10,123 bases of DNA from Candidatus Latescibacterota bacterium (GTDB taxonomy: Bacteria > Latescibacterota > 4484-107 > B68-G9), in assembly GCA_012961755.1 (NCBI GenBank), contig DTYS01000119.1, positions 1 through 10,123 of the forward strand, given 5' to 3'. The translations under genes were made by a program, and so were the position numbers. The first letter of the stretch is position 1. The number at the start of each line of letters is the position of its first letter. Below, piece by piece: positions 1 to 7,091 of the stretch. The notes under the pieces were generated by a model, which was given only the letters and a program-made list of their open reading frames with translations, made no database searches and was not told the origin of the DNA.

Positions 1-1025
1 AGGAACCACGCCAGGGCTTTGGAGTACCTCTGAAGGGAGGCGGGAAGCCTGTTGGAGGCGCAGTTCAGGATATTGTGGCAGAGGTATCCTGTATAGTGGC
101 AGCCCTCCTCGCACCTTTCGTCCGATCTCTTCTGACCGTACTGGTAACAGAAGGAGAGCTCCGCGAGCATCGTCCTCGAGAAGGCCTCAGCGTCCATGTC
201 GAAGGGGACCCCCGCCACCTGTGAGCGCATCTCATCCCTCTCCTTCCTGTCCGGGGTATCGACCCCCAGTTCCTCCTTCAGGTATTCCCCGTACTTGTCG
301 CAGAGGAACTCTATCTCGGGAAGCTTCCCCAGGTAAGGCCTCTTGTCCGCTAAGACCCTCTGAAGCTCCCTCTCACATTCTGGATTTCTGAGGACCTTGT
401 CCTTCTCCTCCCGATAACCTATGAAGAATGAGAGGTTCGGCCCGGGGTGTTTGGATTCCACCATGACGTCGAAGCGGTCCAGGAGGGGGGCGACTATGGT
501 GTTCGTGCCGCGGTCCTGGTAGTTGGCGGTGGCGAAGAGGCAGAATTCATCGTTTATAAGTATCTCGTTGAGGTACTCCCAGTTCCCCCTGTCCACTCCG
601 TCCAATATCATGCTCTGTTTGGTCTCGGGGAGCCTGTTTATCTCGTCGACTATCTTTACGGGGAGCTGGACGAAGTTGGACCAGACCACGGATTCTATCC
701 CCCGGTTAAGCTTTCCCAGATCGGGCCTCCCAACTATCTTCTCCTCGGTCTGCTCGGGGTGCCCTGCGACCTCGCTCCCCCATATGAGCCCCAAGGGGAT
801 ACGGTAGAAGAGGGAAGAGACGTATTCCGCCGACGTGGTCTTGCCGAGGCCTGGCTCCCCGACTATGAGCTCCTTGCCCTGGACCAGGCAGGTCAGAAGG
901 CCGAAGAGGAGGGCGGAATTGTACCTCTCCCCCTTGACCTCTATATCCGGCCGGTTGAAGTAGAGGTGGTCGCCTATAAAATTGTATATCTCCTTGAACT
1001 TCTTTCTTCCATCCTCTGCCGACAT
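1..1025 (-). CDS. MoxR-type AAA+ ATPase with Cys/His cluster (C-terminus beyond window)
   Basis: The first 341 residues are present and the reading frame is open to the left edge, so the gene is cut by the window. AAA+ landmarks are clear: Walker A GEPGLGKT (residues 56-63), Walker B ending in D127-E128 within VKIVDEIN, a sensor-1 Asn in LFATAN (about 168) and an arginine-finger candidate in LLDRFDV (R184). This order fits MoxR/AAA_5 ATPases, which act as oligomeric ATP-driven chaperones, often with VWA-domain partners; the partner here is unknown. After the lid comes a cluster of five Cys and two His (C293, C305, C309-H310, C316-H317, C322), which looks metal-binding. The ATG at 1025 is preceded by GAGGGGGGA, a good ribosome site. 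In-frame codons upstream are open and include a TTG, but nothing supports a longer start. It is divergent from the nitroreductase. The family call is firm; the cellular role is not. Confidence 0.88.
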   Translation of the reverse strand, partial: MSAEDGRKKFKEIYNFIGDHLYFNRPDIEVKGERYNSALLFGLLTCLVQGKELIVGEPGLGKTTSAEYVSSLFYRIPLGLIWGSEVAGHPEQTEEKIVGRPDLGKLNRGIESVVWSNFVQLPVKIVDEINRLPETKQSMILDGVDRGNWEYLNEILINDEFCLFATANYQDRGTNTIVAPLLDRFDVMVESKHPGPNLSFFIGYREEKDKVLRNPECERELQRVLADKRPYLGKLPEIEFLCDKYGEYLKEELGVDTPDRKERDEMRSQVAGVPFDMDAEAFSRTMLAELSFCYQYGQKRSDERCEEGCHYTGYLCHNILNCASNRLPASLQRYSKALAWF

Positions 1026-1047
1026 ACTTCCCCCCTCGGGCTTCTCC

Positions 1048-1076
1048 AAGATAATACGAGGGTGACCGAAAGTCAA
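1048..1076 (-). promoter_or_regulatory. Possible promoter for the AAA+ ATPase gene
   Basis: On the minus strand, TTGACT (1071-1076) and TATCTT (1048-1053) are separated by 17 bases, and the start codon follows 22 bases after the second element. This would fit a bacterial sigma70-type promoter with a short leader carrying the GAGGGGGGA ribosome site. The overlapping TATTAT (1051-1056) could instead be an archaeal TATA element, but it would place transcription start almost at the ATG and leave no room for that ribosome site. The assignment is therefore weak and depends on the domain of life. Confidence 0.3.
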
Positions 1077-1108
1077 TAGGAAGGTTCTGCTGAACTTGAT
1101 TTCGTTTC

Positions 1109-1156
1109 AGGAGGAGGTTAACTTTGAGGTTGCCGGACCTAACTTACGAAGGAGGT
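1109..1156 (+). promoter_or_regulatory. Two tandem Shine-Dalgarno sites before the nitroreductase
   Basis: AGGAGGAGGT (1109-1118) lies six bases upstream of an in-frame TTG at 1124 when measured from its GGAGG core. A second site, AAGGAGGT (1149-1156), lies just before the ATG at 1160. The two possible starts are in the same frame, 36 bases apart. The ATG is favoured because nitroreductases usually begin only a few residues before the RRSxRxF motif. The upstream site may give a 12-residue longer form or be a remnant. Confidence 0.6.
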
Positions 1157-1159
1157 CGC

Positions 1160-1675
1160 ATGGACGCCCTTGACGCCATACTCGGAAGGAGGTCCTGCAG
1201 AAGCTTCACCGGGGAGCCCTTGAAGGAGGAGGATGTGGAGAAGCTCTTAGAAGCTATGAGGTGGGCGCCCTCCGCCGGTAACTGTCAGCCTTGGAAGTTC
1301 TACGTGGTGAGGGACCCCGAGGTCAAGAGGGGACTTGCGAGGGCCGCCTTAGGGCAGGGGTTCATAGCCGAGGCTCCGGTGGTGTTCGTCGTATGCGCGG
1401 AGCCCGAAAGGTCCGCTTGGCGCTACGGGAAGAGGGGTAGGAGCCTGTACTGCATACAGGATACGGCGGCGGCGGTGGAGAACCTGCTACTGGCAGCTAC
1501 GGCCATGGGCTACGGAAGCTGCTGGGTGGGAGCCTTCGAAGAGGAGGAAGTAAGGAGGGTCCTGGAGCTTCCCCGGGGGCTCAGGCCCGTGGCCATAGTT
1601 CCCGTGGGTCCTGGAAGGTTCGAACCCACGAGGGTGGGGAGGAGGCCACTGGAGGACCTCGTGGAGTGGGCGTAA
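1160..1675 (+). CDS. Nitroreductase-fold FMN oxidoreductase
   Basis: This 171-residue protein belongs to the nitroreductase family, dimeric FMN enzymes that use NAD(P)H to reduce nitro, quinone or other acceptors. The N-terminal FMN-binding signature RRSCRSF lies at residues 10-16, and APSAGNCQPW at 36-45 is the classic second motif. Further on, a QDTAAAVENLLLAA helix leads into MGYGSCWVGAF, followed by the VPVG strand. The length is typical of the small single-domain members found in anaerobes and archaea. The ATG at 1160 is chosen because it has a close AAGGAGGT and leaves a normal N-terminus; an in-frame TTG at 1124 with its own ribosome site would add 12 residues. The next gene follows after 6 to 12 bases, so they are probably co-transcribed. 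The physiological substrate cannot be told from sequence. No signal peptide or membrane segment is seen. Confidence 0.9.
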   Translation: MDALDAILGRRSCRSFTGEPLKEEDVEKLLEAMRWAPSAGNCQPWKFYVVRDPEVKRGLARAALGQGFIAEAPVVFVVCAEPERSAWRYGKRGRSLYCIQDTAAAVENLLLAATAMGYGSCWVGAFEEEEVRRVLELPRGLRPVAIVPVGPGRFEPTRVGRRPLEDLVEWA

Positions 1676-1687
1676 GGGAGGATGTGG

Positions 1688-2392
1688 ATGTTCGTAGCGT
1701 TCGTTTGTATAGAGACCCAGGAAAGGATGGAGGAGAACGGGACTTACTACTTCCAGGTGAAGCACCTACTGGAGGACGTAAGTGGCCTTCCATGTCTCCT
1801 CCTGGACTGGAGGTGGATCAGGCCCGGGCTTCCCGAGGAGCTTAAGGTGGGGGCAGCCGTCCTGAGCGGGACCGGGACGGACTTCACGGACATAGCCCCG
1901 CCCGAACGCTGGGAGGACTTCAGGAGGTTCGTGAGGGAGACCCAGCTCCCGATCTTAGGGATCTGCGGGGGGCATCAACTGTTGGCCGCCTTTCTGAGCT
2001 CGAGGCCCCTCCACGAGGCCCTAAGGATACCCCCCATGAGGAGGCTCCGCCCCGGGGAGCCCGACCTCGAGCCCTCATACCATCCGGGGTTCTTCAAGGA
2101 GAGGGGAATGTTCTGGGTGGAGATAGTGAAGGACGATCCGATATTTCGGGGTTTCGACGGAGGACTCTACGTGGCAGAGAGCCACTACTGTGAGGTAAAG
2201 GAACTTCCAGTGGAGCTCGAGCTCCTGGCTTCCACCCATGACTGCAAGGTGCAGGTGTTCAGACACAGGACGAGGCCGATCTACGGCTGTCAGTTCCACC
2301 CGGAGACCACCGAGATACGCTACGGAAAGCACTATCCCGACGGGAGGAGGTTCCTGGAGAACTTCTTCCGTGTCGTCGGGGTGAGGAGGTAA
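1688..2392 (+). CDS. Free-standing class I glutamine amidotransferase-like protein
   Basis: About 234 residues with the class I (triad) glutamine amidotransferase fold. The nucleophile elbow is GICGGHQ with Cys93, and the catalytic His-Glu pair is in QFHPE (His204, Glu206), numbered from the ATG at 1688. The domain is complete, so glutaminase activity releasing ammonia from glutamine is plausible; gamma-glutamyl hydrolase activity is the main alternative. No synthase or acceptor domain is fused or adjacent, so this is not a recognisable GuaA, CarA, TrpG or PurQ. The N-terminus (CIETQERMEENGTYYF) does not match a subfamily I know. An ATG at 1682 directly abuts the GGGAGG ribosome site, so the ATG at 1688, six bases away, is the better start. 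Alanine dehydrogenase begins one base after the stop, which points to translational coupling. Confidence 0.85.
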   Translation: MFVAFVCIETQERMEENGTYYFQVKHLLEDVSGLPCLLLDWRWIRPGLPEELKVGAAVLSGTGTDFTDIAPPERWEDFRRFVRETQLPILGICGGHQLLAAFLSSRPLHEALRIPPMRRLRPGEPDLEPSYHPGFFKERGMFWVEIVKDDPIFRGFDGGLYVAESHYCEVKELPVELELLASTHDCKVQVFRHRTRPIYGCQFHPETTEIRYGKHYPDGRRFLENFFRVVGVRR

Positions 2393-2393
2393 T

Positions 2394-3503
2394 ATGGTCG
2401 TTGGGATACCTAAGGAGATAAAGGACAAGGAGTTCAGGGTCGCCCTTCCTCCCGGAGGCGTGGCCCAGCTCGTCCAGGTCGGCCATAGGGTCCTCGTCCA
2501 GAGCGGGGCAGGGAGGGGGAGCGGGTTCTCGGACGGACAGTACAGGGACGTAGGGGCTGAGGTCCTCGAGGACCCTGAGGACGTCTGGTCCGCCGAGATG
2601 GTGATGAAGGTCAAGGAGCCCCTTCCATCGGAGTACTGCTACCTCAGGGAGGGACTCGTGCTCTTCACCTTCCTCCACCTCGCGGCGGAGGAGAGGCTCA
2701 CCGAGGAGCTACTATCCAAGAAGGTGACGGCGATAGCTTACGAAACGGTTGAACTTCCCGACGGGCGCCTCCCCCTCCTCACACCTATGAGCGAGGTCGC
2801 AGGGAGGATGGCCGTGCAGATAGCCGCCCACTACTTGGAGGAGACCCACGGTGGGAGGGGGAAGCTCCTCGGAGGAGTGCCGGGCGTAAGGCCGGCGGAC
2901 GTGTTGATACTCGGTGCCGGCACCGTGGGGGGGAACGCAGCCAAGGTAGCCTTAGGGATGGGGGCGCACGTGACCTTGATAGACAGGGATATTGACAGGC
3001 TGAGGTACCTTTCGGATGTCCTACATGGGAACCTCACCACTTTAAGCTCGAACCCCGTAAACATCGCTTCCTCCGTAAGGTACGCGGACGTCGTCATAGG
3101 CGCGGTGCTGGTTAAGGGGGCCAGGGCTCCCGTGCTCGTGACCGAGGAGATGGTGAAGACGATGGAGCCCGGAAGCCTCATAGTCGACGTTGCCGTAGAC
3201 CAGGGAGGATGCGTCCAGACCACACGTCCTACCACCCACAGCGATCCCGTGTACAAGCTCCACGGGGTGCTCCATTACGGGGTCCCGAACATCCCGGGAG
3301 CTGTCCCGAGGACCTCCACCTACGCCCTCTCCAACGTGACCTTGCCCTACGCGATGAAGCTCGCAGAACTCGGATTTACAGGGGCCGTCAGGGAGGACCC
3401 CGCCCTGGCCAAGGGGGTCAACACGTTCAAAGGGAAGGTCACATATAAAGCCGTGGCCGAGACCTTCGGGCTTCCCTACACCCCCTTAGAGGAGCTACTC
3501 TGA
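2394..3503 (+). CDS. ald: Alanine dehydrogenase
   Basis: A 369-residue L-alanine dehydrogenase of the bacterial Ald type, which interconverts L-alanine + NAD+ and pyruvate + ammonia + NADH in the cytoplasm. Length and residue numbering match well-studied enzymes almost exactly: substrate-binding Arg15, catalytic Lys74 (VKVKEP), His95 (FTFLHLA) and Asp269 (VDVAVDQGG). The Rossmann glycine motif GAGTVGGNAAKVA spans 174-186, with Asp197 at the end of the next strand, which favours NAD(H) over NADP(H). It is unlike the ornithine-cyclodeaminase-type alanine dehydrogenase of Archaeoglobus, so horizontal acquisition is possible if the host is archaeal. The start uses GAGGAGGT inside the end of the amidotransferase gene, one base away from its stop. 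The last 9 bp overlap the convergent NYN gene. It serves alanine catabolism or ammonia assimilation. Confidence 0.95.
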   Translation: MVVGIPKEIKDKEFRVALPPGGVAQLVQVGHRVLVQSGAGRGSGFSDGQYRDVGAEVLEDPEDVWSAEMVMKVKEPLPSEYCYLREGLVLFTFLHLAAEERLTEELLSKKVTAIAYETVELPDGRLPLLTPMSEVAGRMAVQIAAHYLEETHGGRGKLLGGVPGVRPADVLILGAGTVGGNAAKVALGMGAHVTLIDRDIDRLRYLSDVLHGNLTTLSSNPVNIASSVRYADVVIGAVLVKGARAPVLVTEEMVKTMEPGSLIVDVAVDQGGCVQTTRPTTHSDPVYKLHGVLHYGVPNIPGAVPRTSTYALSNVTLPYAMKLAELGFTGAVREDPALAKGVNTFKGKVTYKAVAETFGLPYTPLEELL

Positions 3504-3800
3504 TGACCTCCTCCAAAGATCTCCATCTCCCGAACTCCTGGCCCCCAGAGCTCTGGCCTGAGACCTCAGCCTTCCGTCCGATGACACGACGAGGGCCCCC
3601 CGCGGGGCATACGCCACCCTTATATCCCCGAAGGACCTGACCGACCCACCCAGACCGGATCCCGGGTCGAATACCACCAGGATCCGTCCTCTTATCCTCC
3701 CCTGCGATAGGAGCTTTACGAGCTTTTCCTCGTCCTCGGGGTCGTCCAAGGACATACCAGGAAGCCTTCCTATGATGTTGTGTCCATCTACGATCACCAT
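3495..3800 (-). CDS. Short NYN/YacP-like ribonuclease-domain protein
   Basis: A 101-residue protein resembling YacP/Rae1-type NYN domains, PIN-like nucleases using acidic residues to bind metal. VDGHNIIG (residues 4-11) matches the family's VDGYNVIG start, VVFDPGSG (42-49) is the second strand with Asp45, and VVSSDGRLRSQARALGAR (71-88) carries Asp75. Family members are usually around 160-170 residues. Here YAPRG is followed almost at once by VVSSD, so the intervening helix, which normally contains an AD(D) acid, appears to be missing. Activity is therefore uncertain. The ATG at 3800 overlaps the end of the URO-D gene by 7 bases. GAGGG directly precedes it, and the GTG at 3797 is a possible alternative start. 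A more upstream ATG at 3872 would add 24 residues without family similarity and is rejected. The 3' end overlaps ald by 9 bp on the opposite strand. Confidence 0.72.
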   Translation of the reverse strand: MVIVDGHNIIGRLPGMSLDDPEDEEKLVKLLSQGRIRGRILVVFDPGSGLGGSVRSFGDIRVAYAPRGALVVSSDGRLRSQARALGARSSGDGDLWRRSSE

Positions 3801-4927
3801 CCCTCGTACATGGCCAGAACATTTTCGACCGGGGTCTTGGGAAGGATCGTGTTGCTCGAGCCCAGTATCCACCTTCCCCTGGGGAGGACCTTTTCCGTAA
3901 GCTCATTTACGAGGTCCTTTATTTGCTCCGGCCTCCCGAGCCTCAGGAGCCTACAGCTTACGTTCCCCCAGCATGTGAGCTCCGGAAACCTGCCCTGCAC
4001 CTCCGGTATCCTCATTCCCGCATCGTAATCTATCTCCCCGTACCCGTCCACACCCGAACCCCCGAAGAGCTCCCGGGCTACCGGCCACAGGTTCCCGTCG
4101 CTCCTGAAGAGGTACCTCATCCCGAACCTGTGGCAGTGTTCCACTATCCTCCGTAGCCTCGGCAGGACCATCTCCTTGAATACCTTAGGACCGTAGATGG
4201 GTCCGTTGTTGTCCGCGAGGTCCCCCCCTCCCCACACTATCCTCACCCCCAATTCGGCCTGCACCTCTATCTGTTGCCTGGCCAACTCCACCTGAGCGTC
4301 CAGGAACTCCCCTACTAGGTCGGGGGCTAAGACGCAGGCCGTAAGCCACCCCTCGTTCAGGGGGATCGAGAGCCCTGCCCCCCTTCCCAGGACCTCAAGC
4401 TCGTCCCCCGCAAGCTTCCTCCAGCGGACCACGTTCCTCACGAGGTCCTCCTTCCCTTCCTCCTCCCACCTCTGCGCCCTCCTCCACGCCTCCTGGACCT
4501 GGGCTTTGAGGTCCTCCCTCCCCCTCCAGATCGGCCTCCTGCTGTGCCCGACCGGACCGTAGGTGCCGGAGTTCGGGTCGTACCTGTAGACCACCCATTC
4601 CCCCTCGGGATCGCCGTAGAGAAACTCGTATTCCCCGACCTGCTTCGTGGGAGGACCCAAAGTCCACGGTCCTGCGACCGCCCCGAACTTCAAAGCCTTG
4701 GCCAGGTCCACCACATCCCTCTCCATCCTCTCAAGGAACTCCCTGTGGGCCTCGGGTCCCCTCACGGCGGCCACGGCCTCCTGGTAGTGGAGCATGACGG
4801 ATCCTGTGTACGCCTCCCTCCCCAGTATCTCGGATGCAACATCGGACGCGAAGGCCTGCTCGTAGGCCGGAGGCCTGTCGGTCGCCCTTCCATCGAAGGC
4901 GGCCAGGAACCTCTCCCTCTCTGTCAT
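3794..4927 (-). CDS. Uroporphyrinogen decarboxylase (URO-D) superfamily protein
   Basis: A 377-residue protein of the URO-D-fold superfamily, which includes haem-pathway HemE and corrinoid-dependent methyltransferases such as MtaA/MtbA. Family-like features are the N-terminal TERERFLAAFDG helix, GGGDLADNNGPIYGPKVFKE (233-252), the helix leading to GMRYLFRSDGNLWPVA (269-284), the GEID strand (297-300) and a C-terminal GRWILGSSNT (351-360). The methyltransferase zinc motif HxCG is replaced by FRSDGN (274-279), so zinc-thiol chemistry of the MtaA kind is unlikely. It also lacks the Arg-rich N-terminus expected of a genuine HemE. The substrate is therefore unknown. Its start codon overlaps the stop of the M55 peptidase gene (ATGA) and has GGAGGGG upstream, placing it firmly in the peptidase operon. 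A role with a tetrapyrrole, corrinoid or other small molecule is inference only. Confidence 0.82.
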   Translation of the reverse strand: MTERERFLAAFDGRATDRPPAYEQAFASDVASEILGREAYTGSVMLHYQEAVAAVRGPEAHREFLERMERDVVDLAKALKFGAVAGPWTLGPPTKQVGEYEFLYGDPEGEWVVYRYDPNSGTYGPVGHSRRPIWRGREDLKAQVQEAWRRAQRWEEEGKEDLVRNVVRWRKLAGDELEVLGRGAGLSIPLNEGWLTACVLAPDLVGEFLDAQVELARQQIEVQAELGVRIVWGGGDLADNNGPIYGPKVFKEMVLPRLRRIVEHCHRFGMRYLFRSDGNLWPVARELFGGSGVDGYGEIDYDAGMRIPEVQGRFPELTCWGNVSCRLLRLGRPEQIKDLVNELTEKVLPRGRWILGSSNTILPKTPVENVLAMYEGW

Positions 4928-5796
4928 ATCCCCTCCAGATGCTCCGACCCCGCCGTACGCTTCAGGTGTTCTATGTACCTTTCATCCTTGAACCGTACGT
5001 CCCTTTCCAGGGGGGGCGTCGGGCCGTACCTGTACCCTACGCGATTGAGGACGTCCATCGCGTAGAGCTTGAAGAGGTCGTCGCCCACCATCCTCTCCCC
5101 CCTTCCCCCTGCGTCGTACACCACCTCGTACGGTCCCTGGAACTTCAGAGGAGGTATCTTGTCCCTCCTCCTTACGGCCTCCTCCGAATCCCTCCTTATG
5201 AGCTCCACGGCCTTCCTGCAGGGCAAGGTCCTTACGAGCGTGGCGTGGAGCGCCCACTTGGTCACCGTGAAGCCTACTTGGGGTATCAGCTCCCTCACTT
5301 CCCTTACCACCGCCTCGTCCCCTGATATATAAACCATGGGTATCCCTAAGTACCCACATACTGCAGCGAACATCCCCACCTCCCCCATGGGCCTGCCGTT
5401 GAGGATCATTATGGTATGGGGAAGGGACGCTCCTAAGGTCCCCGCCCTGGCATGTCCACCGATGTACAGCGCCACGTCCCATCCTTCGTCCAAAAGGGGA
5501 TAGAACGACCTTCCCCTTTGATATTCCCCGGTTATGAGGGTGCACTCGGGATTTAGCTCCTCCGGAAGTATGTTGAAGCCCCTCCCGTGGGAGTCCCAGA
5601 CCACGACCTCCCCTGCTCCTGCGGCCAGGCACCCTTCGACCGCGGCGTTGACTTCCCTCGTGAGCTGTAGGTACCTCCTCCTCCTGAGCTCCAGGAACTC
5701 CTCACGGAGGAACCCGTCGTTCGGGGACATCTCCGGCCTGTCCCAGCTCGCCATCCCTGCTATCCCTTCGAGGTCCGCCATTATGTACGTCCTCAT
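4924..5796 (-). CDS. M55 family zinc D-aminopeptidase (DppA-like)
   Basis: A 290-residue M55 peptidase related to Bacillus subtilis DppA, a decameric zinc aminopeptidase acting on D-amino-acid peptides. The ligand set is visible: Asp8 and Glu10 in ADLEGIAG, His70 in WDSHG, His115 in GGHA, and Glu139 in GEVG as a probable further ligand. His127 in LPHT corresponds to the catalytic histidine region. Length is close to the family norm (about 270-290) and no secretion signal is visible, so it should act in the cytoplasm. The start at 5796 has AAGGAGG upstream and overlaps the tldE stop by ATGA; its own stop overlaps the URO-D start in the same way. With TldD/TldE just upstream, a joint role in breaking down peptides, possibly D-residue or cell-wall-derived ones, is likely. 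No dipeptide transporter genes are present in this window. Confidence 0.92.
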   Translation of the reverse strand: MRTYIMADLEGIAGMASWDRPEMSPNDGFLREEFLELRRRRYLQLTREVNAAVEGCLAAGAGEVVVWDSHGRGFNILPEELNPECTLITGEYQRGRSFYPLLDEGWDVALYIGGHARAGTLGASLPHTIMILNGRPMGEVGMFAAVCGYLGIPMVYISGDEAVVREVRELIPQVGFTVTKWALHATLVRTLPCRKAVELIRRDSEEAVRRRDKIPPLKFQGPYEVVYDAGGRGERMVGDDLFKLYAMDVLNRVGYRYGPTPPLERDVRFKDERYIEHLKRTAGSEHLEGI

Positions 5797-7091
5797 GTAC
5801 CCTCCTTACTAACCACGTAGAGCCCGTCGACGAGGACCGGCGGGGCGCAGAGGCTCCCCGTCGTCCACTCGGGAGATGAACCCACGGCGGATATCCTCAT
5901 CAGTGCCTCGTACACGTTCCCAGCTAGCATCGTGTTCTTAACCCTGCCCACTACCTCCCCGTCCTCGACCTTGTACCCCAAGGCTAAGTTCACAGAGAAC
6001 TCCCCGCTTATGGGGTTGCCCTGGCCGAGCCCCAGTACATCGTAGACCACCACCCCCTCCCTTAGGTCCCTCAGGATCTCGTCGTTAGGGGTGTTCCCTG
6101 CCGAGATCAGCCAGTTGTTGGGGGAGCAGGCCGTGTTCCCGGTGGGCCTCCTGCCGGCCTTAGTCGCCGTGTCCAGGTCGTAGAGGAAGTTCCTTAGCAC
6201 CCCCTCCTCCACGAGCACGGTCCTTCCCTTGGGAACACCGTCGGCGTCGTAATGTCCGGAGCTCGGCCTATAGTCCTCAACTCCGCTGTCGGTGAGCGAG
6301 AACCTTGGGTCGGCTATCCGCTCCCCGAGCTTTCCCGAAAGGGGCGAGGAGCCCAGGAGCACGTTCTTTCCGTTGAGCCCGAGCTTCAGTGAGAGCAGGA
6401 GCACCTCCAGACCCTCGGGCGTGAAGAGCACGGGCATCCTTCCGCTTCGCACCTCTACAACCCTCTCCGCCATCCTGAACTTCTCGATGGCCCTTCCGGC
6501 CACCTCGGATGGGTCTATCTCGGCCCTCCTCCATCCACGGCCGTACCCCGCCATAAGTATATCTCCCTCCCTCACGAGCTCCCCGTGGACGCCGAGGTAG
6601 TAACCCGTGCCCTCGTCGCCGAAGTCCAACCCCGAGGTGTTGGCCACATGGCTTTCTCCCACCCCCTTGCTGGCGTAGGCATAGACCGTTATGTCGGGGT
6701 TGTAATCCTTGACGAGCTCCAACATCTCCCTGCAGCTTTCGACCAGGCGCTCCGTGGGTACCTCGACCACGGCCCCGTCGTAGAGCTTGACATCCGGAGG
6801 TTCCTCCTTGGGGAAGGTATAATTCACTTCCCTCCCGAACTTGGTGGCTTCCAGTGCCTTCTCCACAAGGGCATCTACGTCCTCCGGGTCCGTCACGTGC
6901 GATTCCCCGAGCCTTCCCTCCACTATCACCTTCAGCCCAATGCTCACGGTCCTGGACGTCTTTATCGCCTTAAGCTTGTCGGCTTCGAAACTTACGGGAG
7001 TGCTCTCCTCCCAGGAGGCCACGACCTGGGCGGACTGTACCTTACTGGACACTTTCTCTAAGACCATGTGTGCTATGTCCCTCAGCTTCAT
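5793..7091 (-). CDS. pmbA: TldE/PmbA, non-catalytic partner of the TldD protease
   Basis: A 432-residue member of the TldD/PmbA (U62) family, matching TldE. It has the family's N-terminal domain and the C-terminal half with FTPEGLEVLL, DGVPKGRTVLVEEGVLRNFLYD and the TGN...SPNN segment near residues 325-335. It lacks the HExxxH zinc motif, as TldE does. In Escherichia coli, TldD and TldE form a heterodimer in which only TldD carries the zinc, and the tunnel-like active site degrades unfolded peptides and trims the microcin B17 leader and CcdA. The start at 7091 overlaps the tldD stop by ATGA and follows GGGAGG, while its stop overlaps the M55 gene start. This coupling supports a 1:1 complex with TldD. 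No signal peptide is seen, consistent with a cytoplasmic location. The subunit call is confident because the neighbouring gene has the metal site. Confidence 0.93.
   Translation of the reverse strand: MKLRDIAHMVLEKVSSKVQSAQVVASWEESTPVSFEADKLKAIKTSRTVSIGLKVIVEGRLGESHVTDPEDVDALVEKALEATKFGREVNYTFPKEEPPDVKLYDGAVVEVPTERLVESCREMLELVKDYNPDITVYAYASKGVGESHVANTSGLDFGDEGTGYYLGVHGELVREGDILMAGYGRGWRRAEIDPSEVAGRAIEKFRMAERVVEVRSGRMPVLFTPEGLEVLLLSLKLGLNGKNVLLGSSPLSGKLGERIADPRFSLTDSGVEDYRPSSGHYDADGVPKGRTVLVEEGVLRNFLYDLDTATKAGRRPTGNTACSPNNWLISAGNTPNDEILRDLREGVVVYDVLGLGQGNPISGEFSVNLALGYKVEDGEVVGRVKNTMLAGNVYEALMRISAVGSSPEWTTGSLCAPPVLVDGLYVVSKEGT

Noticed and set aside
447..1079. Open frame of 210 codons on the plus strand opposite the AAA+ gene
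   Set aside because: The minus strand encodes Walker A, Walker B and sensor motifs over the same bases; the plus frame shows no domain.
1054..1159. A riboswitch or small RNA in the divergent region
   Set aside because: I found no convincing conserved stem or known motif in these bases. The region is short and accounted for by ribosome sites and possible promoter elements.
3801..3872. ATG at 3872 as the start of the NYN gene, giving 125 residues
   Set aside because: The extra 24 residues show no family similarity and would overlap the URO-D gene by 79 bases. The domain begins at VDGHN, just after the ATG at 3800.
4982..5632. Open frame of 216 codons on the minus strand in another frame within the M55 gene
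   Set aside because: The composition is low-quality (Gly, Arg, Pro), and the M55 frame contains all the catalytic motifs over the same region.
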